From assembly GCA_946478975.1 (NCBI GenBank), contig CAMLEO010000091.1, positions 1 to 23,355 of the forward strand: a DNA stretch of 23,355 nucleotides, given 5' to 3'. Both the position numbers and the translations under genes were made by a program. Position 1 is the stretch's first letter; each line of letters starts with the position of its first letter. Below the pieces are notes generated by a model. The model made no database searches, was not told the DNA's origin, and saw only the letters and a program-made list of their open reading frames with translations. Below, piece by piece: positions 7,923 to 15,557 of this stretch. The stretch comes from an uncultured Steroidobacter sp. GTDB taxonomy: Bacteria > Pseudomonadota > Gammaproteobacteria > Steroidobacterales > Steroidobacteraceae.

Positions 7923-10735
7923 AATTACAAACTTGCGTGATGCTGGCGCTGACGACCGGCGTCGCGGTGCCGGCGTGTGCTCAAACTGATCCGGCTCGCG
8001 AAGTCGCACCGCCTGACGGCTGGGCCGCGATGGCGGGCGGCACCAGCGGCGGCTCCGCTGCTACAACCGATCAAATCTATTCCGTATCGACCCGCGCGCA
8101 GCTGCTGAATGCGCTGGCCACCGGCGCCTCCCGACCGAAGATCATCAAGCTCATCGGCACCATCGACATGAGCGAAGGCGTGCCGTTCACAAACAAAGCG
8201 GACCAGGATCTACGCGCTCAAGTCCGCCTGCCGTCGAACACGACGCTGATCGGCGCCGGCGCAGGTGCCGGGCTCGTCAATGGACGCATCGAAATCAACG
8301 GTGTTGCCAACGTCATCGTTCGCAATCTAAAAATCGTCGCGCCGTGCGACGTTGCAACGGTTTGGGATCCCACCGACGGAGCCACCGGCAGCTGGAACGC
8401 CGCGTATGACGCCATCGGCATCCAGGGCGCCGAGCACGTCTGGATCGACCGCAACACCATCACCGACGCGCCGGTCACCGACGACACCTTGCCGATCGAG
8501 AACGGCAAGACCAAACAATGTCACGACGGCGCCATCGATATCACACGCGGCGCCAATTATGTGAGCGTGACGTACAACGTTCTGGATCGTCACGACAAGA
8601 CCATGCTGATCGGCCACTCCGACAGCAACACGGCCGACATCGGGCGACTGAAGATCACGATTGCGAACAACGTGTTCACCGACATCACTCAGCGTGTCCC
8701 GCGTCTGCGCTACGGCCAGGTCCATCTGTTCAACAACTATTTCGTCGGCAGCAAGACTGCGTCCGTCTATGCGCATTCTTATAGTGTGGGCGTCGGCATC
8801 GGCGGTCAGGTCATTTCGCAGGCGAATGTGTTTGCGATCGAAGGCGCGGTCGATTGTTCGAGCATCGTCACGACGTTGAATCCCAACGCCGTCAGCGCAT
8901 TCAACGACACGGGATCGCTGCTCAACGGCTCGGCACTCGGCACGTGCCCAGTGAGTAGCGCCGTGAGCTGGACCGTTCCGTATGAGTTCACGCCGCGGCC
9001 CGTGGCACTCGTCAAGACCAATGCGTTGGCAAAGGCGGGCGCGGGCAAGATCAGCACGAGCATCACCGGTACCGGCACCATCGTTGTGCCGCCGGGCACG
9101 CTCTCGCCCGCGAAGGGCAGCAACGGCGTGCTCGCTGATGCTTCATTGCTGATCGGCTTCGACGATCTGCCGACGCTCGGCACCAGCGGCATGATCACTG
9201 TGCGCCGGGCGAGCGATAACGTTGTCGTCGATCAGATCGATGTTTCCGATGCACCGTCGGCCACCGACACGCAGACCGCCATCCTGCGCACCAACCTCGA
9301 AATCGACGCGCTCGGTCTGGGCACGATGCCCGACAGCGCGGCTCGTGCGCGTTTTGTTTGGTATCGGCCGGTCACGATCAGCGGCAACGCCGGGCGCATC
9401 AAGCTTCATAACAACAAGCTCGACTTCGGCACGACTTATCTAATTACGATCGATGACGGCGTGTTCAATGGCAGCATCGGCGGCTCGGCGTTTCACGGTG
9501 TCGCCGCGGGCGACGGCTGGCAATTCACCACCAAGAGCGCTCCCACGAGCAGCACGAATCTGGTCGTCGATGACGACGCCGACGCCGACTTCCATACATT
9601 GCAGGGCGCGTTCAACTGGATCATGCAGCGCTGCTCGACCGGCAGTCCGGCGAGCTTCGGTTGCAACACCGTGAGCACGCCGAAGACCGTCACGTTGAAG
9701 AACGGCAACTATCCCGAGTTCGCCATCCTGCGTAACGTCGCCGGCCTCACCATCGTTGGCGAAAGTCGCGACGGCGTGCGAGTGGGCACGGCAAACTTCG
9801 AATCGCTGAACTCCGGCACCGGCGCGACCAGCACGAGCCCGGGCACGGCGTTGACGACCAGCGGTCGCGTGCCGGGTCATCGCGTTCTCGGCGGCGGCCG
9901 AGCGGTGTTGCTGGTCGAAGGATCGGACCTGCTCACGCTCCGCAACTTCACGCTGGAAAATCCGCACGCACGCGCGACGCTTTACGACAATCAAGCCGAG
10001 ACCATCTACTTCAACACCAGCACGACGCCGGCTGCGGCTCGCATGATCGCGCGTGAGATGAACTTCCTCAGCCAGCAGGACACGCTGCAGATCAAGGGAT
10101 ACGTGTGGGTCTACCGTTCGCTGATCGCCGGCAACGTCGATTTCATCTGGGGCAACGCCATGGCGGCGTTGTTCGAGGAATGTGAGATTCGCTCGGTGTT
10201 CGACGCGTCGAGCAACTCGGCCGGCTACGTTCTGCAAACACGTGCGACCGCGGGCGACACGGGCTTCGTATTCCTCAACAGCTCACTCACTGCCGGCCCC
10301 GGTGTGACTGCTGCTTACCTCGCGCGCAGCGGAGGCACGACCAGCAGTGTTTATATCGACAACATCGCCTTGATCAACAACCGAGTGGATTCTCACATTC
10401 TGCCGGTCGGCTGGTGCGTCGGCACTGGCACGAGCAAGACGGGTACGGGCACCGGCACGTGCGGCACAAATCCGCCGCCTTGGGCTGGCACCGCAGATGG
10501 CGGCTCGACCGACGCCGCTGGCTGGCGCGAAATCGGCAGCATGGATCTCGCCGGCGCACCGCTCGATGTGAGCGCACGTCTCGGCACCGCGTCCGTGACG
10601 GTCAATGGCGCGCCGGTGAATGTGCAACTCGCGAAGCCGTTGGGCAGCACCGAGGGCCTGGCGACCCGTGCGGAAATCTTCCGGAACAGCACGATTGCGA
10701 CCGGAGCGCCGGGCGGCTGGGTGCCGGCGCCCTGA
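7919..10735 (+). CDS. secreted bifunctional pectin enzyme: PL1 pectate lyase fused to CE8 pectin methylesterase
   Basis: A 938-residue exported fusion. The signal peptide is about residues 1-22 (VAVPACA before QTDP). Residues about 40-360 are a family 1 polysaccharide lyase: CHDGAIDITRGA with D203, DKTMLIGHSDS, and the catalytic-arginine segment RVPRLRYGQVHLFNN (259-273). A linker of about 400-535 looks like an Ig-like beta domain. Residues about 540-870 are a CE8 pectinesterase: SQQDTLQ with D721 and NVDFIWGN with D741, matching the two catalytic aspartates of Erwinia PemA in spacing. CE8 removes methyl groups from pectin and so makes substrate for the calcium-dependent PL1 lyase. Reading upstream of 7919 is open to 7607, but the ATG at 7919 begins the signal peptide and overlaps the previous stop. 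It ends one base before the petB stop on the other strand. Confidence 0.9.
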   Translation: MKLQTCVMLALTTGVAVPACAQTDPAREVAPPDGWAAMAGGTSGGSAATTDQIYSVSTRAQLLNALATGASRPKIIKLIGTIDMSEGVPFTNKADQDLRAQVRLPSNTTLIGAGAGAGLVNGRIEINGVANVIVRNLKIVAPCDVATVWDPTDGATGSWNAAYDAIGIQGAEHVWIDRNTITDAPVTDDTLPIENGKTKQCHDGAIDITRGANYVSVTYNVLDRHDKTMLIGHSDSNTADIGRLKITIANNVFTDITQRVPRLRYGQVHLFNNYFVGSKTASVYAHSYSVGVGIGGQVISQANVFAIEGAVDCSSIVTTLNPNAVSAFNDTGSLLNGSALGTCPVSSAVSWTVPYEFTPRPVALVKTNALAKAGAGKISTSITGTGTIVVPPGTLSPAKGSNGVLADASLLIGFDDLPTLGTSGMITVRRASDNVVVDQIDVSDAPSATDTQTAILRTNLEIDALGLGTMPDSAARARFVWYRPVTISGNAGRIKLHNNKLDFGTTYLITIDDGVFNGSIGGSAFHGVAAGDGWQFTTKSAPTSSTNLVVDDDADADFHTLQGAFNWIMQRCSTGSPASFGCNTVSTPKTVTLKNGNYPEFAILRNVAGLTIVGESRDGVRVGTANFESLNSGTGATSTSPGTALTTSGRVPGHRVLGGGRAVLLVEGSDLLTLRNFTLENPHARATLYDNQAETIYFNTSTTPAAARMIAREMNFLSQQDTLQIKGYVWVYRSLIAGNVDFIWGNAMAALFEECEIRSVFDASSNSAGYVLQTRATAGDTGFVFLNSSLTAGPGVTAAYLARSGGTTSSVYIDNIALINNRVDSHILPVGWCVGTGTSKTGTGTGTCGTNPPPWAGTADGGSTDAAGWREIGSMDLAGAPLDVSARLGTASVTVNGAPVNVQLAKPLGSTEGLATRAEIFRNSTIATGAPGGWVPAP

Positions 10736-10736
10736 C

Positions 10737-11990
10737 TCACGTCGGGTAGCGGACTCGATCGGGCACCGGTCGAGTCCGGTCGATCTTCGTGTACCACGGC
10801 ATCAGCACGAAGAACGCGAAATAAACAATGGCAAACAGCCGTGCGGCGTTCGTGTAACCGGGCGTCGCCGGCTGCAGTCCCAGGTAACCCAGTGCCACAA
10901 AGCTGATCGCGAACGCGAACAGGAAGCCGCGGAACAGCCAGCCGCGATAGCGAATCGATTTCACCTTCGAGCGGTCCAGCCACGGCAGGAATACGAATGC
11001 CAGCACTGCCGTGCCCATCAGGATGACGCCGAATAGTTTGTTCGGCACTGCCCGCAGAATCGCGTAGAACGGCGTGAAGTACCACACCGGCGCGATGTGC
11101 TCCGGCGTTTGCAGCGGGTTCGCCGGATCGAAGTTGGCGTGCTCCAGGAAATATCCGGCCATGTTCGGTGCAAAGAACAACACGCCCGCGAACACTCCGG
11201 CAAACACGACCACGCTCACCAGGTCCTTGACCGTGTAATAGGGATGGAACTCGATGCCGTCGAGCGGATGGCCGTCGGGCCCTTTGAACTGTTTGATCTC
11301 GATGCCATCCGGGTTGTTCGAGCCGACTTCGTGCAACGCCAGGATGTGAGTAATCACCAGGAACACCAGCGCCAGCGGCAGGGCGATCACGTGCAGCGCG
11401 AAGAAGCGGTTCAGCGTGATATCGGAGATGTAGTAGTCGCCGCGGATCCATTCGACCAGGCTCTCGCCAACGCCGGGAATTGCGCCGAACAGCGACACGA
11501 TCACCTGCGCACCCCAGTAGGACATATTTCCCCACGGCAGCAGGTAGCCGAAGAACGCTTCGGCCATCAGGCACAGATAAATCAGCATGCCCAGCAGCCA
11601 TACCAGCTCGCGCGGGTTCTTGTACGAGCCGTACATGAGGCTGCGAAACATATGAATGTAGATGACGATAAAGAACGCCGAGGCGCCGGTCGAATGCATG
11701 TAGCGGATCAACCAGCCCCATTGGACGTCGCGCATGATGTACTCGACGGAGGCGAACGCCTCCGCCGAGGAGGGCTTGTAGTTCATCGTCAGGAAGATGC
11801 CGGTGACGATCTGCAACACCAGCACCACGGTCGCCAGAGCGCCGAAGTAGTACCAAACATTGAAGTTCTTGGGCGCGTAGTACTCGGTGACGTGCTTCTT
11901 CAGCAGCGGCGTCAGCGGAAAACGCGCGTCGATCCATGCGACCAGTGCGCGGGCGCGAGAACCGCCGGTGTTTGGTGATGTGGCACTCAT
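10737..11990 (-). CDS. petB: cytochrome b of the cytochrome bc1 complex
   Basis: A 417-residue inner-membrane cytochrome b that oxidises ubiquinol at Qo and reduces quinone at Qi. Heme-ligand pairs are visible: H99/H113 (MHSTGASAFFIVIYIH) and H200/H215, the latter with the 15-residue spacing seen in beta and gamma proteobacteria. The Qo motif is PVWY (301-304) instead of PEWY. The start at 11990 is supported by GGAGGT four bases upstream; the frame is open to 12092, but the added residues are not family-like. In most proteobacteria petA (Rieske) lies before and petC (cytochrome c1) after petB. Here a GST gene precedes it by 19 bases, and a convergent pectinase gene follows directly. The C-terminus (RPVPDRVRYPT) looks complete, so the gene is intact but isolated. 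Confidence 0.92.
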   Translation of the reverse strand: MSATSPNTGGSRARALVAWIDARFPLTPLLKKHVTEYYAPKNFNVWYYFGALATVVLVLQIVTGIFLTMNYKPSSAEAFASVEYIMRDVQWGWLIRYMHSTGASAFFIVIYIHMFRSLMYGSYKNPRELVWLLGMLIYLCLMAEAFFGYLLPWGNMSYWGAQVIVSLFGAIPGVGESLVEWIRGDYYISDITLNRFFALHVIALPLALVFLVITHILALHEVGSNNPDGIEIKQFKGPDGHPLDGIEFHPYYTVKDLVSVVVFAGVFAGVLFFAPNMAGYFLEHANFDPANPLQTPEHIAPVWYFTPFYAILRAVPNKLFGVILMGTAVLAFVFLPWLDRSKVKSIRYRGWLFRGFLFAFAISFVALGYLGLQPATPGYTNAARLFAIVYFAFFVLMPWYTKIDRTRPVPDRVRYPT

Positions 11991-12009
11991 GGCGACCTCC
12001 GATTCCCAG

Positions 12010-12642
12010 CTACGCTGCCGAAGCCTCGGCAACTCTGCCTTCCTCCTCAACGATCGCCCCGCGCACGCCAGCGTCGGCCGACATGCGAGCAAAGAAGCCC
12101 GACAGGTTGCCGAGACCGCTCAGGTCGATCTTGAGTTTCATCGCCCAGCGCAACATCACGAACAAGTAAGGATCGGCAATCGAGCGCTGCCCAGCGAGCC
12201 AATCGCGCCCTTGCAGGCGAGCGTCCAGCAGTTGCAGATATTCGCGGACATGCGTGCGCGCCGTGTCCGCAATGGCCTGGGCCAAAGCCTCGCCCGGATG
12301 AAAGCGGCCGGGCTTGAAGATGGGCTTGAACGCCGGATGCAAATCCGAGTTCAGCAGCGACAGCCACTTCAACACATCGGCCCGGCCTCGCGCCGACCCG
12401 TCGCCCAGCAAGTGCGCATTCGGATGCCGGTCGGCGAGGTAGTACAGGATTGCGGCGTTCTGGCTGAGCACGAAGTCTCCGTCGATCAGCAGCGGCACCG
12501 CGCCGTTCGGATTGAGCGCCAGGTATTCCGGCGACTTGGTGCCTGCCAGGTCCAGCTTGACGGTGTCGTATGGAATGTTCAGCCATTCGAGCACGATGTG
12601 CGTCGCGAGCGAGCAGGCGCCGGGAAAGTAATAAAGCTTCAT
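12010..12642 (-). CDS. gstA: beta-class glutathione S-transferase
   Basis: A 210-residue cytosolic GST similar in layout to E. coli GstA. The N-terminal thioredoxin-like domain begins MKLYYFPGACSL, with the beta-class cysteine C10, and contains NPNGAVPLL (the cis-proline segment) and the GSH-binding turn LSQNAAIL. The C-terminal helical domain has IADPYLFVMLRWA, the usual N-capping and hydrophobic staple region. GGAG is nine bases before the ATG. It lies 22 bases after the NmrA-like gene and 19 bases before petB, all on one strand, so the three probably share a transcript. Conjugation or peroxide defence is known for the class; the substrate here is not evident. Confidence 0.88.
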   Translation of the reverse strand: MKLYYFPGACSLATHIVLEWLNIPYDTVKLDLAGTKSPEYLALNPNGAVPLLIDGDFVLSQNAAILYYLADRHPNAHLLGDGSARGRADVLKWLSLLNSDLHPAFKPIFKPGRFHPGEALAQAIADTARTHVREYLQLLDARLQGRDWLAGQRSIADPYLFVMLRWAMKLKIDLSGLGNLSGFFARMSADAGVRGAIVEEEGRVAEASAA

Positions 12643-12664
12643 CGTTTGATTCTCCAGATGCGAG

Positions 12665-13420
12665 TCAGCGAGCGGCCGTGGAATCTTTCAGCCATTCCTC
12701 GAAGCGCTTCGACCCGATGCGAGCACCGGGTGCAGTGACCAGGCTCTGATCGTCGATCTCGGCGCCGAAGTAGGGCGCGTGAGCATCGCCAATCACCTCG
12801 CGCTCATCGCCGTTTGCACTCAGCACGCGACGGACCAGATCGTCCATGCGGAATCGTTCCGGACCGCCGACTTCCACGAAGCCATTCACCGGCGGGCCCA
12901 GCGTGACGTCGGCCAATGCGGCCACCACGTCATTGGTGACAATTGGTTGAAACATCGCGCTCGAAACTCGAATGCTCTCCCCGTTGGTGTTGGGCGGAGC
13001 GATGCGGCCGATGAATTCGAAGAACTGCGTCGAGCGCAGGATGGAGTAAGGCACGCCGGAGCTCTTGATCAGGTTCTCCTGCGCCACCTTCGCACGCAGA
13101 TAGCCACTGGCTGCGACTCGATCGGTGCCGACGATCGACAATGCAACGTGATGCCGCACGCCGGCGCGCTTCTCTGCGGCGAGCAGGTTTGTTCCCGAGG
13201 TTTGGAAGAACTTCAGCACCGCGGCGTCTTCGAACGACGGCGAGTTGGCCACGTCGACGACGACCTGGGCGCCGGCCAGCGCCGCATCCAAACCTTCGCC
13301 TGTGATCGTGTTGACTCCCGAATCGGGAGATGCCGGAAGAACTTCATGGCCCTTGCCACGCAGCAGGTTCACGAGTTTGGAACCGATCAGGCCGGTGCCG
13401 CCGATAACGACGATTTTCAT
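12665..13420 (-). CDS. NmrA-like/atypical SDR NAD(P)-binding oxidoreductase
   Basis: A 251-residue Rossmann-fold protein. The dinucleotide-binding motif GGTGLIG is at residues 7-13. VVDVANSPSFED, HHVALSIVGTDR and YLRAKVAQENLIKSSGVPYSILRSTQFFEF are typical of the NmrA/atypical SDR family. The classical YxxxK catalytic pair appears as YLRAK. GGAGA precedes the ATG at 13420 by a few bases. The open frame extends to 13606, but the added 62 residues are non-homologous in appearance. It is the first gene of an apparent run with gstA and petB. Such proteins are often redox or stress responsive; the substrate is unknown. Confidence 0.85.
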   Translation of the reverse strand: MKIVVIGGTGLIGSKLVNLLRGKGHEVLPASPDSGVNTITGEGLDAALAGAQVVVDVANSPSFEDAAVLKFFQTSGTNLLAAEKRAGVRHHVALSIVGTDRVAASGYLRAKVAQENLIKSSGVPYSILRSTQFFEFIGRIAPPNTNGESIRVSSAMFQPIVTNDVVAALADVTLGPPVNGFVEVGGPERFRMDDLVRRVLSANGDEREVIGDAHAPYFGAEIDDQSLVTAPGARIGSKRFEEWLKDSTAAR

Positions 13421-13802
13421 AAAGGTCTCCTTTGTAGACGCGTTGTGCCAAGCGTGATCGAAACGCCCGCCGTCGCGTCGTCGTGTAACTGTCCGGCACC
13501 TCATCGGCGGCATCGCGCATGAACGGGCGGAAAATGCGCCTTGACGAAACAGCCCCTCGACGACCTGACGACCCGTCTTCTTCGTTGCGAAGGCGGGCAT
13601 GATCACGAGTTCAATGCAATGTCGTGCACTTCGAACTTCGGGAGCATGGTCGACGATGGGGCGCTGGGGTTCTTGACGAACTGTGCGGCGACTTGGACGC
13701 GAGCCGCGCCGCGAACCCGGTGGAGATGTCGTTCGCGAATGTGATCCGGCGGCGAGTGGAGCGGGCGCAGGGAGAGCCCGAGGGCGGGGCGCGCTGCGCG
13801 GA
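13421..13802. other. gene-free stretch between the NmrA-like gene and a small unknown gene
   Basis: About 380 bases with no convincing coding frame. The short frames on both strands (for example 13541-13744 plus, and the minus-strand tail near 13603) lack a ribosome-binding site and recognisable homology. The promoter of the NmrA-gst-petB run should be at the left end. I see no T-rich terminator, tRNA or repeat. Confidence 0.5.
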
Positions 13803-14105
13803 TCAGCTCTCCCAGGGATCGCGCCAGCTCAGTTCTGCAATCGTGATCGCTTCGGCGTTGACGTCGGCGGTTTCGAACGCGCCGGAGACCAGTTTGAGTT
13901 GCACGTCGCGATCGATCGCCTGTCTCAGGTCGTCGGTCCAGTTGTGCCGGTTGGCCAGCCACACCGGCAGGGCATCGTCGCCGTCGGAGGACGGCTCCAG
14001 CGCCACGAACACGACCAGTGCGTCGGCCTCGTCGACCGCCCACAAGCGGCGAATCGGCGCATGGTTCGCGTACCAGCGCGCGAGCGCGTTACTGACGTTA
14101 CTCAT
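13803..14105 (-). CDS. small hypothetical protein (100 aa)
   Basis: Function not recognised. The protein (MSNVSNALARWYANHAPIRR...) is 100 residues, soluble-looking, with an acidic tail ending ELSWRDPWES and a DALVVFVALEP strand-like segment. AGGAG seven bases before the ATG at 14105 supports both start and coding status. The open frame extends upstream to 14348, but that part overlaps the hydrolase gene and has no ribosome-binding site. No signal peptide or membrane segment is present. It follows the alpha/beta hydrolase gene on the same strand with a 106-base gap. Confidence 0.65.
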   Translation of the reverse strand: MSNVSNALARWYANHAPIRRLWAVDEADALVVFVALEPSSDGDDALPVWLANRHNWTDDLRQAIDRDVQLKLVSGAFETADVNAEAITIAELSWRDPWES

Positions 14106-14211
14106 GGTGTCTCCTGACGCGTCACAGCCCTTCCGCCAACCATAGCGCCGCGGTGCGCACGTAACAATGCATAGAAGCCCCCATGTCGGTGCAATGACTG
14201 CACCCGCCAGC

Positions 14212-15027
14212 TTACTTGCCGGTGCGACCGTCCAGGAACGGCAGAGCCGTCGCGACCAGCTCCGGTGCAACGCCCATTTCGTAGTGTGTGACGTTCGGGA
14301 TGATGGCCAGTCGATTCTGCGACATATGTTCGCGCTGCCAGCCGGCATCCTTCTGTCCGCCGCCCAGCAGTTGATAGAACTTCACGATGTGTTCGAGCCG
14401 GTACATATCGCTGTCGCCGAACACGATCATCACCGGCATGGTCAGCTTCCTCACATCCGCCGAATAGTCATACGGCTTGCGCATCAGCGCGCCCATCTGG
14501 TCGAGCAGCTTCGGAAAATCTTCCGGATGCGGCGCGATCGCGACGTACGATTGATACATCGGCGTGTCTTTCAGGTGTTCCGCCATCGCAGCGCCGACCG
14601 CAGCCTGCTGCGGCAACATCTCCGGATAAAAACCATCCCGCGCGTAGCCGGCTGACGCCAGCACGAGGCGGCGAACCCGCTGCGGATGTTGAATCGCAAG
14701 CTGGAAGGCAACGCCGCCGCCCATCGAATAACCGAGCACATCGACTTTGTCGTAGCCGAGCTGGTTGAGCACGCCAGCCATGTCGTTGCCCATGGCGACC
14801 AGATCGATGGGGCGATTGCCGAGCGAGGTGCGGCCATGGCCGTGCAGATCGACGCCGATCACTTGCCGGCTCTGCGCGAGCCGGCCGAGGTTGGCGCCGA
14901 ACATTTCGATCTGCCCCAGGCCGCCATGAAGCAGCAGCAGCGGCTCACCTTTGCCATACACGGCGTAGTAATAGTTGACGCCGTTGACCTCGGCGTGGCC
15001 GGTCTTGGTCGGAATTGCGGTTTCCAT
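14212..15027 (-). CDS. alpha/beta-fold hydrolase
   Basis: A 271-residue cytoplasmic hydrolase. The oxyanion motif HGGLG follows the LLLL strand, the nucleophile elbow is GYSMGG with S101, an acidic residue lies in VFGDSD, and the histidine is H248 in NVTHYEMG. The closest general resemblance is to the esterase/enol-lactonase (MhpC/PcaD-like) group. The ATG at 15027 has AGGAG nine bases upstream. The open frame continues to 15174, but this would overlap the BlaI operators and start codon. It is divergent from the BlaI-type repressor gene across a 140-base region containing two BlaI-like dyads, so control by that repressor is possible. Substrate unknown. Confidence 0.85.
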   Translation of the reverse strand: METAIPTKTGHAEVNGVNYYYAVYGKGEPLLLLHGGLGQIEMFGANLGRLAQSRQVIGVDLHGHGRTSLGNRPIDLVAMGNDMAGVLNQLGYDKVDVLGYSMGGGVAFQLAIQHPQRVRRLVLASAGYARDGFYPEMLPQQAAVGAAMAEHLKDTPMYQSYVAIAPHPEDFPKLLDQMGALMRKPYDYSADVRKLTMPVMIVFGDSDMYRLEHIVKFYQLLGGGQKDAGWQREHMSQNRLAIIPNVTHYEMGVAPELVATALPFLDGRTGK

Positions 15028-15115
15028 GGCAGGGAGCTCCTGGTTGAGTGTGCCCAAGGAACGGCCGGGGCCGGCACCTGCCGACAGCGAGGCGGAAATT
15101 TCCTCGATGGTGCGA

Positions 15116-15159
15116 AGTACGAAAGTCTTCGTTGACACTACGAAGAGCTTCGTACTAAT
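15116..15159 (+). promoter_or_regulatory. promoter with two dyad operators for the BlaI-type repressor
   Basis: Two copies of TACGAA-N4-TTCGT(A/T) lie at 15118-15133 and 15139-15154, their starts 21 bp apart (two helical turns). Outer bases extend the symmetry: AGTACGAA at 15116-15123 pairs with TTCGTACT at 15149-15156. A perfect -35 box TTGACA (15132-15137) lies between the dyads. A possible -10 ACTAAT (15154-15159) follows after 16 bp, so the second dyad fills the spacer, a position where binding blocks RNA polymerase. BlaI/MecI/CopY operators characteristically carry TAC...GTA half-sites. The predicted transcription start is about 15165-15168, at the ATG of the repressor gene. Confidence 0.75.
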
Positions 15160-15167
15160 CTCGCCCC

Positions 15168-15557
15168 ATGGCAAAACCTCGTTTGCAGAAGCCCACGGCC
15201 TCCGAGCTCGAGATCCTGCGCGTCCTCTGGGAGCAGGGCCCCTGCACCGTGCGACAGGTGCATGAGGCGCTCGGGGAAGAGAAAGCGATCGGCTACACCA
15301 GCGTGTTGAAGCTGCTGCAGATCATGACCACCAAGGGCCTGGTGCGCAGAAACGAAGATCAGCGCGCGCATGTCTACGAGGCGGAGCACCCGGCGGAGGA
15401 AATGAAACGCCAGCTCGCCGGCGACGTGTTGCGACGAGTATTCGGCGGTTCGGCGAGCGATCTCATGATGCATGCATTGGAGGGCCGGCCGACCTCCAAA
15501 CAGGAACTGGACGACCTGCGGCGGCTGCTGGACGAGTACGAGGGAAAGAACAAATGA
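15168..15557 (+). CDS. BlaI/MecI/CopY-family transcriptional repressor
   Basis: A 129-residue winged-helix repressor. The helix-turn-helix region (about 10-70) reads ASELEILRVLWEQGPCTVRQVHEAL...GYTSVLKLLQIMTTKGLVRR, the standard BlaI form. The C-terminal helices (about 80-125) form the dimerisation part, where the paired protease is expected to cut. There is no Shine-Dalgarno site before the ATG, and the predicted transcription start falls on or next to it, suggesting leaderless translation. It overlaps the M56 protease gene by ATGA (15554-15557). It probably autoregulates through the two dyads upstream. A beta-lactamase role is unlikely, because the paired sensor lacks a penicillin-binding domain and no beta-lactamase is nearby. 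Confidence 0.92.
   Translation: MAKPRLQKPTASELEILRVLWEQGPCTVRQVHEALGEEKAIGYTSVLKLLQIMTTKGLVRRNEDQRAHVYEAEHPAEEMKRQLAGDVLRRVFGGSASDLMMHALEGRPTSKQELDDLRRLLDEYEGKNK

Noticed and set aside
10733..10740. Frameshifted or truncated petB end at the convergent junction
   Set aside because: The encoded C-terminus matches the normal end of beta/gamma cytochrome b proteins, so the gene is complete.
10393..11937. Long minus-strand reading frame (514 codons) overlapping petB and the pectinase 3' end
   Set aside because: It runs in another frame over petB, a gene with complete conserved motifs; its translation is Arg/Ala-rich and shows no family, and its end crosses into the pectinase gene.
11097..11978. 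293-codon plus-strand frame antisense to petB
   Set aside because: Composition (many Gln, His, Arg) is that of an antisense shadow, and petB on the other strand is unambiguous.
13541..13744. Short plus-strand frame in the 13421-13802 gap
   Set aside because: 67 codons, no ribosome-binding site, no domain, no conserved-looking pattern.
14188..14204. Hairpin GGTGCA-ATGAC-TGCACC just after the hydrolase stop, as a terminator
   Set aside because: The stem is only 6 bp and no T-run follows on the minus strand; too weak to call.
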